Assembly: GCF_026914185.1 (NCBI RefSeq)
Contig: NC_070566.1
Span: 2,666,001-2,730,000 of the forward strand
DNA from: Puccinia triticina
Lineage: Eukaryota > Basidiomycota > Pucciniomycetes > Pucciniales > Pucciniaceae
Reading direction: 5' to 3'
DNA length: 64,000 nucleotides
A program made the position numbers and the translations under genes. Under the pieces are notes generated by a model. That model saw only the letters and a list, made by a program, of their open reading frames with translations. It was not told the DNA's origin and did not search any database. Positions 35,092-46,900 of this stretch are shown one piece after another. The first letter of the stretch is position 1; every line of letters starts with the position of its first letter.

Positions 35092-36547
35092 GAAGGGTGG
35101 GCCAGCTACGCTGACCATAGTGTTAGCGTGGCGTAGCGTAGCAGAATTCCACCAACCTGTAGCGTAGCGTTAGCAGAATTCCGCTAACTTGTAGAGTAGC
35201 GTTAGCAGAATTCCGCTAGCATGTAGAGTAGCGTTAGCGGAATTTCTCCTACTCTGCGCTAACGCTACGCTCACAGGGTGCATAGCTAATTTAGCTGTTA
35301 GTGTAGCGTTAGCGCAGATGCGCGCAATTACGCTGTGGTAGACGGAAAAGTGGAAAAATAAAAAGTTTTTTCTACACCACCTAATTACTCATCATAGGCC
35401 TCAAGATACCATCAAATGGACCCCAGAAATGGATTCTACGGCCAATTTCACCCCTAGTCACCACTGGAAGCACCCCTGGACCCCCTCTAGTGTGGAAGTT
35501 ACACCTCATGGACACCTATCACATGGCCAGCCCCAGTAACCCAGCTGTCACCTGCTTCAACCCAAGTTTCACAGTAGTACACATATACACATCACAGGAT
35601 ACAAACATACATCTCCCTGTCAGGCTACACTTATTACATATTAACTACATACACCCCTTTATATACATAGTATGACATCATTTACACTGTTTCTGCATCC
35701 TCAGACTTTGTGTATACACTAATTCCCCCTGTATGAAAGCTCATGCAGTCTACTGTCACCTCATGCATGCATTAGAAGGTTCTTTTGTATATTCTGACAC
35801 CATCCATGCGCCCCTGAGGGGTTATGACATCATTTGTATCTACTCCCACCAGCTAAAATCCCTCACCCTGTTGTCTAGATTAGCTGAAACCCTAACCCAC
35901 AAGCCCCTTTGGGGCTCCACTTTTGTCTATAAAAGGAGCTCTCTCCACCCCCAGTGGTCTGCTCCCCAGTTTCTCACCAAGAACTCACAAGTCACCCAAC
36001 ACTCATCCACACTCAAATCCTAAAACCCTTATAACAATAAATCAACCCTTATAACAACCATTCAACCCTTATAACAAAGTAATTGAAACACTTACACGTT
36101 GCCAGTCAAACAGATTTCATCTGGAACAGACCAGACCTATCACTTAATAAAACTTGCCAAGCTGAGCTTGGTGGGTCTTGTTGACTGATAACAGAAGGGC
36201 AGAGCTTGCAACTCCATCATACCCTTCACCATTCAGCAAAAGGGTTTCATTACCACTTTTGAGTCTTACAACGCTAATGCTACACACGCAGGGCACAAAA
36301 GAGCGCGCGCTACGCTGCGCAACAGCGCTTTTGGCGGAAAAAAAGGCAATTTTTTCCTCTGAAAGCGCTGTAGCGCAACGCAGCATAGCGTAGCGACTGT
36401 AGCGTCGCCCTAACACTAACAAAGAATTGGCGCGCTGTTAGCGCCGCTGAAAATTAGTGCAGCGTAGCGGCGCTAACGCTGCTCAAAATTGGCGGACGCT
36501 TTTTGCCGCCACGCTAACGTGTAGCGTAGCGTAGTGGCCCACCCTCG
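35092..36547. mobile_element. hAT-like MITE copy B, split by a solo LTR
   Basis: Both minisatellite junctions are the same as for copy A, in inverted orientation: CTGGAATT before and CTGGCAAT after. A and B therefore descend from one insertion duplicated by the palindrome. The MITE sequence resumes after the LTR at 36271. Confidence 0.7.
35334..36270 (+). repeat. solo LTR, TGTGGTAGACGG family
   Basis: Starts TGTGGTAGACGG and ends GAGTCTTACA. Flanked by ACGC (35330-35333 and 36271-36274); ACGCT fits if the first T belongs to the target. 937 bp, diverged from the 26155-27540 copy. Confidence 0.7.
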
Positions 36548-36661
36548 CTGGCAATGCATGGCAATGCCTGTCAAATGCACGGCAAGCCCTGGCAAATGCA
36601 CCACAATGCCTGGCAAATGCACCACAATGCCTGGAAGATGCACCACAATGCCTGACAATGC
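36548..36661. repeat. minisatellite, reverse orientation
   Basis: Short GGCAATGCC-type array between MITE B and the next LTR. Confidence 0.85.
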
Positions 36662-37550
36662 TGTGATGCTTGCCGGTTTCAGGTGCTGGAAATATACGAG
36701 CGAACTAAGTTGGGGCTTCATTGCAGGGAGCCGAAGGGCTATTTATGTTGTAGGAGAACAATAGGGAAGTGACGGCTTGATGAGAATAAGGGGAAGGAAT
36801 GACGCGTCCCATTAGATGGGGCTCTTTGCAAAGTACGAGGACGGACTCGGAGAAGTCAGTCCGAGTAAGGAAATCTAATATACAGGATTGGAGATATATA
36901 AAGTAGCAAGGATCTACAAGATAGATGAGAGCGGCGATGACAATATAGAGAGGCCAAGAGCGGCGGTCCTAGGTAACAGGAGACAGGGCTGAGAGCGGAT
37001 TATAAGTGTATAAGGTGCCTAGTCCTGTACAACAGGGGGGAGAAGCAACGGTGGGTAGTCACGGTACGGTTATCGGTAACGTACCAATATTGTAACGATT
37101 TTTCTCTCGTTACCATTACCGTTAACCGTGACGGAAGTGCGTTACGATATCACACACCCAGGATGTTTGAAATTTGACATCCGTTACAATATCTGCCCGC
37201 ACAGAGGGGCAGATATCGGACTTAATATGATCCAGAGGGGGCCATTTGCCCCTCTTGATCTCGTTAACCGGTGGTTAATGTGTTACGCTACTAGTAACGC
37301 AAGTAACACACAGAAAAAATCAGGCCCGGGATTACAACTGGTTGTTACTATTAGCGCTAACGCCTGAGCGCAGTAACGGCAAGCGTTACGCTACGCAGAT
37401 AACGGTGGTTATCGTAGCGTATCGTAACTACCCACCGCTGGGAGAAGTAGTATAGGAAGGTGGTCGGAGACTGAAGGAGATAGCCAACGGCTATTGCCTC
37501 AAATAGAGCTATCATGGAAGTTACCATACCCGGAAGCGGGGGACTTCACA
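36662..37550 (+). repeat. LTR (TGTGATGC family), copy 1, split by a MITE
   Basis: Starts TGTGATGCTTGCC and ends GGGGGACTTCACA. Its left flank ATGC and right flank CCAG do not match as they stand; see the inversion finding. Copy 2 is inverted at 38351-42419. Confidence 0.72.
37046..37439. mobile_element. hAT-like MITE, CAACGGTGGG family, in LTR copy 1
   Basis: Ends CAACGGTGGGTAGT and AACTACCCACCGCT are flanked by a perfect 8-bp duplication GGGAGAAG (37038-37045 and 37440-37447). The inverted LTR copy at 38440-38470 shows the empty site. Confidence 0.8.
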
Positions 37551-38350
37551 CCAGGAAATTGCCAGGCATTGTTGTGCATTTCCAGGCATTTGCCAGGAAC
37601 TTGCTAGGCATTGCCATGCATTGCCACACATTGCTGTGCATTGCTAGGCATTCTCCAGGAATTGCTGTGCATTCTCCAGGTATTGCCTTGCATTTCCACC
37701 ATTGCTGTGCATTGCCATGCATTCTCCAGGCATTGCCATGCATTCTGCAGGCATTGCTGTGCATTTGCAAGGCATTGCCATGCATTTGCCAGGCATTCTC
37801 ATGAATTTCCAGGCATTGTGCTGCATTTTACAGGCATTTTGGTGCATTTTCTAGGCATTGTGGTGCATCTGCCAGGCATTGTGGTGCATCTGCCAGGCAT
37901 TGCCGTGCATTGCCATGAATTTTCCAGGCATTGCTGTTCTTTGCGGTTCATTTCCAGGCATTGCCGTGCATTGCCAGGCATTGCCGTGCATCGCCAGGCA
38001 TTGCCGTGCTTGCCAGGCATTTCTGTGCATTGCCAGGCATTGCTGTGCATTGCCAGGGATTGCCAGGCATTGCCGTGCATTGCCAGGGATTGCCGGGCAT
38101 TGCCAGGGATTGCCGGGCATTGCCAGGCATTGCCGTGCATTTCCAGGCATTGCTGTGCATTGCCAGGAATTGCCGTGCATTGCCGTGCATTGCCGTGCAT
38201 TGCCAGGCATTGCCGTGCATTGCCGTGCATTGCCAGGCATTGCCGTGCATTGCCGTGCATTGCCGTGCATTGCCAGGCATTGCCGTGCATTGCCGTGCAT
38301 TGCCGTGCATTGCCAGGCATTGCCGTGCATTGCGGTGCATTGCCAGGCAT
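37551..38350. repeat. minisatellite, forward orientation, between two inverted LTRs
   Basis: 0.8 kb of GGCATTGCC units, opposite in orientation to the arrays at 36548-36661 and 42420-42620 that flank the LTR pair. Confidence 0.92.
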
Positions 38351-39050
38351 TGTGAAGTCCCCCGCTTCCGGGTACGGTAACTTCCACAATACCTCTATTT
38401 GAGGCAATAGCCGTTGGCTATCTCCTTCAGTCTCCGACCGCCTTTGTCCACTACTTCTCCCCCTGTGTAACGGACTAGGCACCCTATACACTTATAACTT
38501 ACAAGGGGAAGCCCCCAAATTTGGGGTTCCAGGGGGTGTTAAATTCATAGGGGTTTGTAAATCACAGCAAGGGCATAGCCCCCAAATTTGGGGTTACAGG
38601 GGGTGTGAAAGTCACAGGATGTGAAAGGCCCAAAAGGGAATGGGACAGAGCAAAGGAAATGACATAAAATTTTCAAACCTTTGATGATGCAATTTCAGGG
38701 TGACTATGCATTCAGTCAAAGGAGAAACCAAATTTCAAATGAAAAATAGGTCAAAAATCAACATTTCAAGTGAAAACTGGGTGAAATAAGGGCATTTTAT
38801 TTTGGGAAAAGACACAAAATTTGTTCCTGAAAAAGTAAATATTTGGGAAAATGGTGATGAGAGATACTCAAAAACTCTGAAAATGTGAGGGAAATTCCTT
38901 TTAAAAATTTTTTGAAGTTTATTATGAAGGCTGGCCACTTTCAGGCTGTGGAATCACTACCTTAGTAGTTTGGCTTGACTTGCTTCTTGACAATGCAAAA
39001 CACAGGTTCATGAAGTACAATACCAACATTACCAATTTTAACCTTGAGAT

Positions 39051-40357
39051 TTATTGATTGTGAGGGAGGAGGCCAGATTGACAGGAAATTTCTTGTGTAT
39101 GAGCTTGAAAAGCAGTCCAGACAGCTCCAGACTTATCTGGGTCAGATGTGAAAGGAATGTGACTCCGAGGGATGGGCACAGAATCATTAACTCTGTTACC
39201 TGATATAACTTGTGTGTAAATCACATTTGGGCCCAACCTGGTTCCATTACAAAGTCCCATTGTCCAATCAAGGTTCCTGAGCATGCAATTTGGTCACCTG
39301 TTGGGAGTTTGTAAACTCTTTGATCCACATTTGTAGCATTATAAGTAAGCCTTATTGAGTGATTTGAATTTATTTCAGATGGAACAAATTCAAACTGTTG
39401 CATGAGAGGATATTAATGGTGAAGGATTGTTTAGATTCTTTGCACATAAGTCCTGGAAGTAGATCTTGACCATGAACTCTGTGGTTTTCAAACGCATTTT
39501 CTGTGTCATGTATGTCCAGCTGTAAGAATTTGGGGAATTCCTGTGAAAGTGGAAGCAAACTTCCAATGTTATGGTGAATTGTACCCTTCACCTTGAATGT
39601 ATGGATACCTTCACCTTGGTTGTTGAGTGCATCTCTGGTTGAGGCATTGACTCCAAGAGATGTAAATGTGAAGTTGCTATTTATCAAGTGGATGAATAGA
39701 ATGAGTTGATTTCCCTCAGGTATATTGGGTTGATATGTAATTTTGAAGATCTGAAGCAATTCAGGGGGTGGGGGTGGTTTTTATGAAGTGATCCTGCCTT
39801 GGCGGCAGCAAAGTTAGGTTGTTTATCCTGTGAAGATTATGGCTTGACACTTCACACAACATCTCACTGCCCTCAAAGTTTCTGGCCTGAACCCAGGAGG
39901 CTCAGTCCAACACCATGCATTTGGTCTGTTTACATCATTCTTGGAATATTTCCAAAGGAATGGTTACCTGTGAAATCATGTTCAACCAAATTTCCAGCAG
40001 GAGGATCATTTAAAAATCCTGCTCTTGATATAAACTTGAATCAATTTGTTCCTGAATAAGGCCCAGATCAATTTCAGGTGAGTCATTCCAGTTTGCGGGT
40101 ATTTTCACAGGGGATAGATTTGAAGAATATTCATAAGTTTGAAATGGACTCTGCATATTTCTTGGTGAAGCACTCTGGGAGTTGAGCAAGTTAAAAATAT
40201 ACAACCTGGAGGCGTGTTTGCCATGATTGTTATTTCCATGCTGGGATGGAGATTTGTGTGAGCTGTGTTCAGGTTGGTTTTGTGGTTGAGGATTGAAATT
40301 GTAAGAAGATTCATGATTTAGATGATACTGTATTGAGATTGGTTTTGTGTTTGACAA
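39051..40357 (-). pseudogene. gutted Helitron Rep/helicase
   Basis: Minus-strand pieces read in Helitron order. A Gln/Asn/Ser-rich N-terminus (40357-40010) comes first. A Cys-rich segment (about 39880-39780: CCVKCQ...CCRQGRI) is followed by the Helitron_like_N region (39759-39404: HHNIGSLLPLSQEFPKFLQL, DTENAFENH) and then RLTYNATNVDQRVYKLPTGDQ (about 39345-39290). Next, without the catalytic Rep centre or the helicase Walker motifs, comes a Pif1-type helicase C-terminus (LRNLDWTMGLCNGTRLGPN, 39284 on). A deletion has joined the beginning and end of a rolling-circle transposase; the joint is near 39284 with a frame change. TC and CTRR element ends were not located. Confidence 0.7.
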
Positions 40358-40559
40358 TTGAAATTGTCAGGAGATTCATGATTTTGATGATACTGTGTAT
40401 GCGGGGGTCTGTTGTCAATGTTGATGGAAATTTGGGGATGAAGACCACTCATGATTTGGATTATTTGATTGTTGAGTGTGAGGAAAATCTTGAGGCTGAT
40501 AAATAGAATGTTGGTGCTCCTGTCACAGAGAAAAAGAACATGGGAATGTGAATATTGCT

Positions 40560-41165
40560 GGTAATGATGGGAGGGCAAGAATTGGGCTCCGTTTGGCTGT
40601 CCACAAAAATGTCGGAGCGTAATAAAAAACTTTGCAGATTATTTTTGGGGGGACAGGGGAAATTACGCTATCCGCTGTCCCTGTTTGGCAGCCCACCGGG
40701 CGTCATAAAGTTGACGACAGGAGTTCACGCTCCATTATTCCCCCAGCCATTTGGGATATTTCACCCTGACCCCAAATTTTGCGGTCATAATCGCTCCTTT
40801 TGGCCTCAAATCCGTGCAACTCAATGGCACCCAGACGCAAGAGACCTCCATCCTTGAACCCTCCCCCCCAATCAACCAAGGCTTCAATCCCGCCTCCGCT
40901 TCCTGCCCCAAACAAAGCGAGGCTACAATCACCATCAAGATGATCAGCTTGATGACTTTCTGCTGGCGTTCATCTTGGAAGCGAGGCAAGAGGCGGTTGT
41001 TGTCAAGGGTTGCAGAGCCCAGTGGGGGCATCGTGGCATTGGATTTGAGGAGGAGAGAAGCGCAGGCCGGACTTGTTTTTGAGTGGTGCACCAAACAGAC
41101 AGGACTGCTGTTGCTATATGACGGTGGCCGTCCCAAACGGCCCTCTATAATTGCGTAAGCCCAGT
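40560..41165. other. possible Harbinger-type element, ends uncertain
   Basis: GGGCTCCGTTTGGCTG near 40585 and CCCAAACGGCCC near 41130 look like PIF/Harbinger ends. No clean 3-bp duplication is visible. Confidence 0.3.
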
Positions 41166-41780
41166 AATAATACAAATAAGGTTTATTAAAGCTTATTTGG
41201 ATTATTATGCTGCGGTTTATTACCACATATGACGCTGGGCCTTGATGATAATGGGATTGTTGAGAATGAAGAGAGTGTGAAAGTTGATGATGATGGGATT
41301 GTCAAGCATATATGATGAGGGGAATTATGTAGGTGTTATGATTGCTGAATTCATGCAGATCAATTATCAGTTTAACATTGCTTGAATGGAACTGGTGTCT
41401 GTAAGAGTCCTTTTGAGCAATCTGCTTGAATGGGCTTGATTATTGATGTGTGATAAGAGTCCATTCAAGCAATATGGTTGAGCGGACTCGGTGAAATTTG
41501 ATCACCAAGTCTGCTTGATGAACAGACTTGACAACATGAGTCTGGAGTCTGCTTTAATGAAGTCGCTGGTCTGTTCAAGCAGAAGAGCAAACTCTCTTAC
41601 CAAATCCTTTCAGAGAGTCGAGTCCGTTCAAGCAGAGTCAATTCAGAGGGAACGGACTCTGCATTGAACGGACGCGGTTAATACAAAAAAGTATTGACGC
41701 CGGCGTTACTTGCATACCGACGCCGGCGTTACTCGCATGACAGGTATTTGTACTGGTTTGTTTGGCCCCCAGAGGCCATT
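41166..41780. repeat. short CAAGCAGACTC-type and GACGCCGGCGTTACT repeats
   Basis: Degenerate repeats around GTTCAAGCAGAGTC (41400-41680) and a direct duplication of GACGCCGGCGTTACT near 41696-41735. No gene. Confidence 0.5.
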
Positions 41781-42069
41781 TCTTTAGTTATATGTAGATA
41801 AGCCTCTCTTGGCCCTGTCTCTTGTTACCTATGACCGCCGCTCTCGGCCTCTCTATATTGTCATCGCCGCTCTTGGCTATCTTCTGGATCCTTGCTACTT
41901 TATATATCTCCAATCCTGTATATTAGATTTCTTTACTCAGACTGACTTCTCCAAGTCCGTTTTTGTACTTCGCGAAGAGCCCCATCTAATGGGACTTGTC
42001 ATTTCTTCCCCTTATTCTCATCAAGCCTTCACTTCCCAATTGTTCTCCTACAACATAAATAGCCCTTCG

Positions 42070-42343
42070 TGTTGCAATGAACTAGGTCAGGAAGGACAGA
42101 GCGCGGAAAGAGTAGGTCATTGCAATAAGAAGAAAAGAAAGAGAGAGAAAAGGAAAGACACTAACCTAGGTCAAGAAGGACAGAGCGCGGAAAGAGTGAA
42201 GAAGAGGATTTCCGCGCCTGCCTCCCTGGCCTAGACTACATACAAGCTGAGATGTCACACGCTGTGATATGAGAGGTGAAAGGAAACAAGGAAAGGAAAA
42301 CACAGACAGATGGAAGCATAAAGAAGAAAACAACACCTCAACA
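42070..42343 (-). repeat. small solo LTR (TGTTGAG...CAACA) with duplicated intron-like segment
   Basis: 274 bp with TG...CA ends, flanked by CTTCG (42065-42069 and 42344-42348). LTR copy 1 (36662-37550) shows the empty site. It contains a 32-bp unit twice (42082-42113 and 42166-42197). On the minus strand the first unit ends CTAG and is followed by GTTAGT and a pyrimidine-rich spacer. Confidence 0.85.
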
Positions 42344-42419
42344 CTTCGGCTCCCTGCAATGAAGCCCCAACTTAGCTCGCTTGTATATTTCCAGCACCTG
42401 AAACTGGCGAGCATCACAC

Positions 42420-42624
42420 TGGCAATGCCTGGAAATGCAATGCCTGGCAAGTTCCTGGCAAATGCCTGGAAATGCACAACAATGCCTGGCAAGTTCCAGG
42501 AAATGCCTGGAAATGCCTGTCCATGCCCAGCAAATGCCTGGAAATGCATGACAATGCATGGCAATGCCTGACAATGCACGGCATGCATGGCAATGCCTGG
42601 AAATGCATGGCAATGCCTGGCAAA
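42420..42624. repeat. minisatellite, reverse orientation
   Basis: GGCAATGCC/CTGGAAATGC units; right-arm counterpart of 27859 onward. Confidence 0.85.
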
Positions 42625-42939
42625 TCAAAAAAGCAGTTATTTAGCGCAGTGCAGCGGGGGACCGCTGCGCAGTCAGCCCAAAAAGTGGTAGTGCAGCGCT
42701 AGTCTGGCTGTGCTACTGCTGGGAATATTGGGCCCCCATATTTCCCCAACCCAAAAAGTGGTAGCGCAGCGGGTGGGGCCACTCCTTTCAGTGTCACACA
42801 GCGCCCTCCAAAAAAGCTGTGCTTTGCACGGCGCTGCACTTTTTTTGCCGGCAGCGGGTGAATGTTACGCGGCCAGCTCAAAAAGTGGTAGCGCAGCAAT
42901 GGTTCCGCTGTTTTACCGCTAAAAGTAACGGGTCCCTGC
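42625..42939. repeat. inner arm segment, right copy
   Basis: Inverted copy of 27541-27858. Confidence 0.75.
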
Positions 42940-43963
42940 TGTGGTAGACGGAAAAGTGAAAAAACAAAAGTTTTTTCTATAATACATATTTAATCAAAAT
43001 ACGCCTCAAGAAAACACCAAAAAGACCTCAGAAATGGATTCTACGGCCAATTTTACCCCTAGTCACAACTGAAAGCATCACTGGAACCCCGCTGGATTGG
43101 AAGTTACACCCTCTTGGACCCTCATGGACACGGCCAGCCCCAGTCATCAACCTGTCACACCCCTCAAGTCACCTTTCCCAGGTATACACATACTCAGACC
43201 CAGCCAAACACATACTGTTGGAATCCGCCAACTCTTCTTTGCGGAATGCCTGCGGTACTCCAAGTCCGTCAATGACGTCACGGCTGAGGAGACTTCAAAT
43301 TGAGAGTTTTTGACCACTTTACTTTGATTCCCCTTCTCCGACCTGATTTCCTTTCCCCATCTCGACAACGTCTCTTAACCTTGGTCATGGTCACCGTCAT
43401 CAAGCCTCAGTACACCGCGGTTCTAGTCGAGATCATCAGTCTAGGCGGCTCTTCTACAGCCTTATAAGTCCTAGTGTGTGTGTGGTGTTAAACAGTGCTC
43501 TATTCTAGTGTTCTCATTTAAACTTGTCCCTGTTTCTTTTAGGTAAAATCTTCTTCTATCTTTGCCATCATTGTTTTTCTATTATTCATTTACTGAAATT
43601 TAGTTTCTTTTAGCCTGAAAATTATCACATACTCTTTTCTATCCATCTTATCTCCACTGCATATGCAGGGGACCAACCCCATTTCTTCTGTATTTGACAT
43701 GTCCCCGCTTCATTTATGCACCCCTTGCAGCTGCATGCAGTCCTCTGACCCCATTTCTGCACTCCTTGCATTATTCTGACACCACTCATGCACCCCTTGC
43801 ATGAGGTACCCCTGTATTTGACATTTCCCCGCCTTGTTTATGCGCTCCTTGCATAATTAGTATCACATCATCTTTCATTTCTCACCCCACTTTTGCCTGT
43901 ATTTAGTATCTTCTGACACCACTTGTACGCAGCCCACCAGCTAAAATCCCTCATCCAGGGTCC
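42940..43963 (+). repeat. solo LTR of the right arm, truncated by E2
   Basis: Inverted counterpart of 26155-27540. It starts TGTGGTAGACGG, is interrupted by a solo LTR at 43216-43627, and is cut at CAGGGTCC by gypsy E2. Confidence 0.75.
43216..43627 (+). repeat. solo LTR, TGTTGGAATC...TTATCA
   Basis: 412 bp flanked by CATAC (43211-43215 and 43628-43632). The left arm near 27055-27075 carries the uninterrupted empty site. The TGTTGGAA start is typical of copia LTRs. Confidence 0.9.
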
Positions 43964-46900
43964 TGTAAGGACCTCTGTTAGGTCCTTTACTGCAGTACAG
44001 TATAGTTGATCCGACGGGATCCAGTGGAGTTTGGGCTAGACAAGACCTTGTGTCTTGGACAGATTTCTAGAACCCAACAGTATAAATTGCACAACTAGCT
44101 CAATAGAGGTGAATCAGCTTTTCTCTCCTGTATATACAAAAGGCAAAGGGAAGTGAGAGGAAAAGGGAAGGAAAAGGATAAGAGGAAGTGAAATGGAAAG
44201 GAAGGAGATGGGAAAGGACATACCTAGCTCAATAGAGGTGAATCAGCCTTTCTCTACTGAGCTAGGTAGGTGCGGAGGCGTCAAGACTAAGTGGAGGTGG
44301 TTGCTGATGTAATCAATCCAGGACTGTTGTGTGATACTCGCGTCGAGGTGATTGGCGCAGGCGTCACAGTCTCCCCCCCTATAAAGAAGGAGAAGTCAAT
44401 GTGTCGGGAGGAGCTGGATCAGGGGGGTCTTCGCCGGGGGGGAAGTTGTAGCGTTTGAGTTTTGAAATGTGGAAAACCGGTTGTTGTTTGTCTCCAGCCG
44501 GAAGGGCTAATTCTGCGTTGAGGCTGTGATTGAAGAACTTTAACACTCGGTAGGGCCCTTCAAACCGTTCTTTCAACTTGTTAACACCTGCTTGATGCTT
44601 TCCTCGCCAGTCAGCTGAGTTCAGTAGTGCCCAGTCATCTGGAAGCAGATTTGGGTCTCTGCCTCGGCGTTTGTTGTGTTGTCTAGCTTGTTTAACCCTG
44701 CTAGTCCACAGTGCATCTCAAGCGTCCACCCATGCGCCTTCGCGCATTTTCAGCCAGGTCGCCAGCGCGGTTGGCGAGTCTTCTGCTGCATCGGTGGAGG
44801 GGAACAGTCCCGGCCGTCGTCCAAAGAGAAGTTCGAACGGGCTATACCCTGTAGCTATATTGACTGCCGAGTTAATGGTGAATTCAACAGATGGCAGTGA
44901 TTCAAGCCATTTGGATTGCCGTTTCGCTGTGAAAGATCTCAGGATTTGGCCCACAGTCTTGTTCGTCCGTTCAATCCGGCCGTCAGCTTGAGGATGGAAG
45001 GACGTTGACATATGGAATTTAATGTTCAGTCGGCCCATCAAAGCCCTCCAAAATCGCGAAGTCCAAGCTTTATCTCTGTCGCTAATGATTGACTTCGGGG
45101 CTCCGAACGTTGCCATCCAGCCGCCGAACAATCTGGCTGCGGTCTTCTCTGCCGAGTCTGATTTCAGGACAGGAATAATTCTCATGAACCCCAAGAGGCG
45201 GCAGGTGCAAGTCAATATCATGTCATAGTGTGCCGAGGACTTCAGCGGTCCCACAAAATTGATGGCTAGGTCTGACAGTGGCAATTTCGGGAAGTTAGGG
45301 GTCGCCATTTTTCCTGCTGGGGCTGTGGTCTGCGCTTTCGTGCGCTGGCAGATTGAGCATGACTGTACAAAACGCAAGATATCAATGGTCATCTTTGGCC
45401 AGAAGAAATCGCGGCGTACTTCTGTGAGCGTCTTCACATGTCCGAGGTGGCCGAGCCTTTGGTGGGCTTCATCAATTAGGAAGCGCCGTAGATCTTTGTC
45501 GACTGGGATCACAAGTCGTCCGTCTACAAAGAGAAAACCATTGATATCTGCATAGTTGTCGTGTAGTGGCATTGTGTCCCTCATAGCTTGGCAGAAGGGA
45601 TCATTTTCATACCCCGCCACTACCGCTTTTTTAATACTATCGGAGAGGGTGGTGGATAGTTCCGTTAGGGCTGCAACGCAGGCCACATCCGCTGGCAAGA
45701 TTTCTTTGTGTTTGGCTGTTAGATCCTTTCTTGATAACGCATCTGCGACCGTGTTGTCTTCTCCTTTAATGTAGTTGAAATGCAAATCAAAATTGGCCAT
45801 CAATTCAGTCCATCTTGCTTGACGTTTACTGAGATTTCGCTGTTTAGGAAGGTGAATCAAGGAATGATGGTCGGACATGACATTCACCTTCATTCCTAGT
45901 AACAACATTTTCCACTTTTGTAACGCATGGATGACGGCGAGAAGTTCCTGCTCATGGACCGGATAGTTCCGTTCAGCCGACGTCATCTGATGGGACTCAT
46001 AGGCAATGGGAGAGGCGCCCTTCCAATCCTCACCTTGGAACAGGGCTGCGCCCAACCCGGATCCGCTGGCGTCTGTGAATAACCAAAGCGGGTCGTCGGA
46101 CTTGTAATCCACATTTTTGAGGCATGGCAGTGAAGTCATAATTTTCTTGATGTTTGCGAAGGCCTGCTCTTCCCTTTCGCCCCATCGGAATTCTTTTGGG
46201 TTGAGTTTTGTGCTGGTGAGAGGGTTCAGGGTGCCAATGTATTTCTGGAGGCCCCAGACAAATTTCTTCATCCATTGCATGGTTCACAGGAATCGTTTTA
46301 CACCCTTGGGGGACCGTGGGGAAGGCCAGTTCTGTACGGATTTGATCTTCTCATCATCTGGTTGAATCCCGTTGGCCTAAATCCAATGGCCGAGAAATTT
46401 CACCTTGTTTCGGAAGAGGAAGGTCTTTTTAGGGGAACAATAGAGGTTGGCGGCTCTGATGCGTTCCAGGACCGCTCGGACGTGTACTGCATGTTCGTCG
46501 GGAGACTGAGAGTAGACCACGATATTGTCCAGGTAAACCACACAGAATCTATTGATGAGGTCACCAAGAGCTTCTTCCAATCGGGCTTGATGAGTCGCCG
46601 GCGCATTAGTAAGTCCCATGGGCATGACACACCATTCCATCAGGCCCCATGGTGTCTTCACGGCTGTCAAGGGAATATCTGCTTCGCGCATTCTTGTCTG
46701 AAAGAACGCGTTGGTTTGGTCAATGATGGAGAAAATCTTCCATGTCGCCACTATTCGCACTAGCTCATCAACATTTGGCAGTGGGGCTCAATCCTTCACC
46801 GTCAAGCTGTTCAATCGGCGGTAGTTGCAGACCCACCGGGGCAAGGCGTCCGGGTCTTTTTTGGGAATAATCAGACTTGGGGATGCGTATTGGCTGGATG

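Larger units (their letters stand above)
38351..42419 (-). repeat. LTR (TGTGATGC family), copy 2, interrupted by other insertions
   Basis: On the minus strand it starts at 42419 (TGTGATGCTCGCC) and ends at 38351 (GGGGACTTCACA). LTR-matching parts are about 38351-38490 and about 41790-42419. Between them lie a Helitron-derived segment and anonymous sequence. A small solo LTR sits at 42070-42343. Confidence 0.65.

Noticed and set aside
27859..38350. CRISPR-like array
   Set aside because: Units are contiguous 10/20-bp repeats without unique spacers, and the context is a eukaryotic transposon.
40555..41158. Proteins in the 40.6-41.2 kb segment
   Set aside because: Overlapping frames on both strands without motifs, bounded by Harbinger-like ends; more likely a non-coding element.
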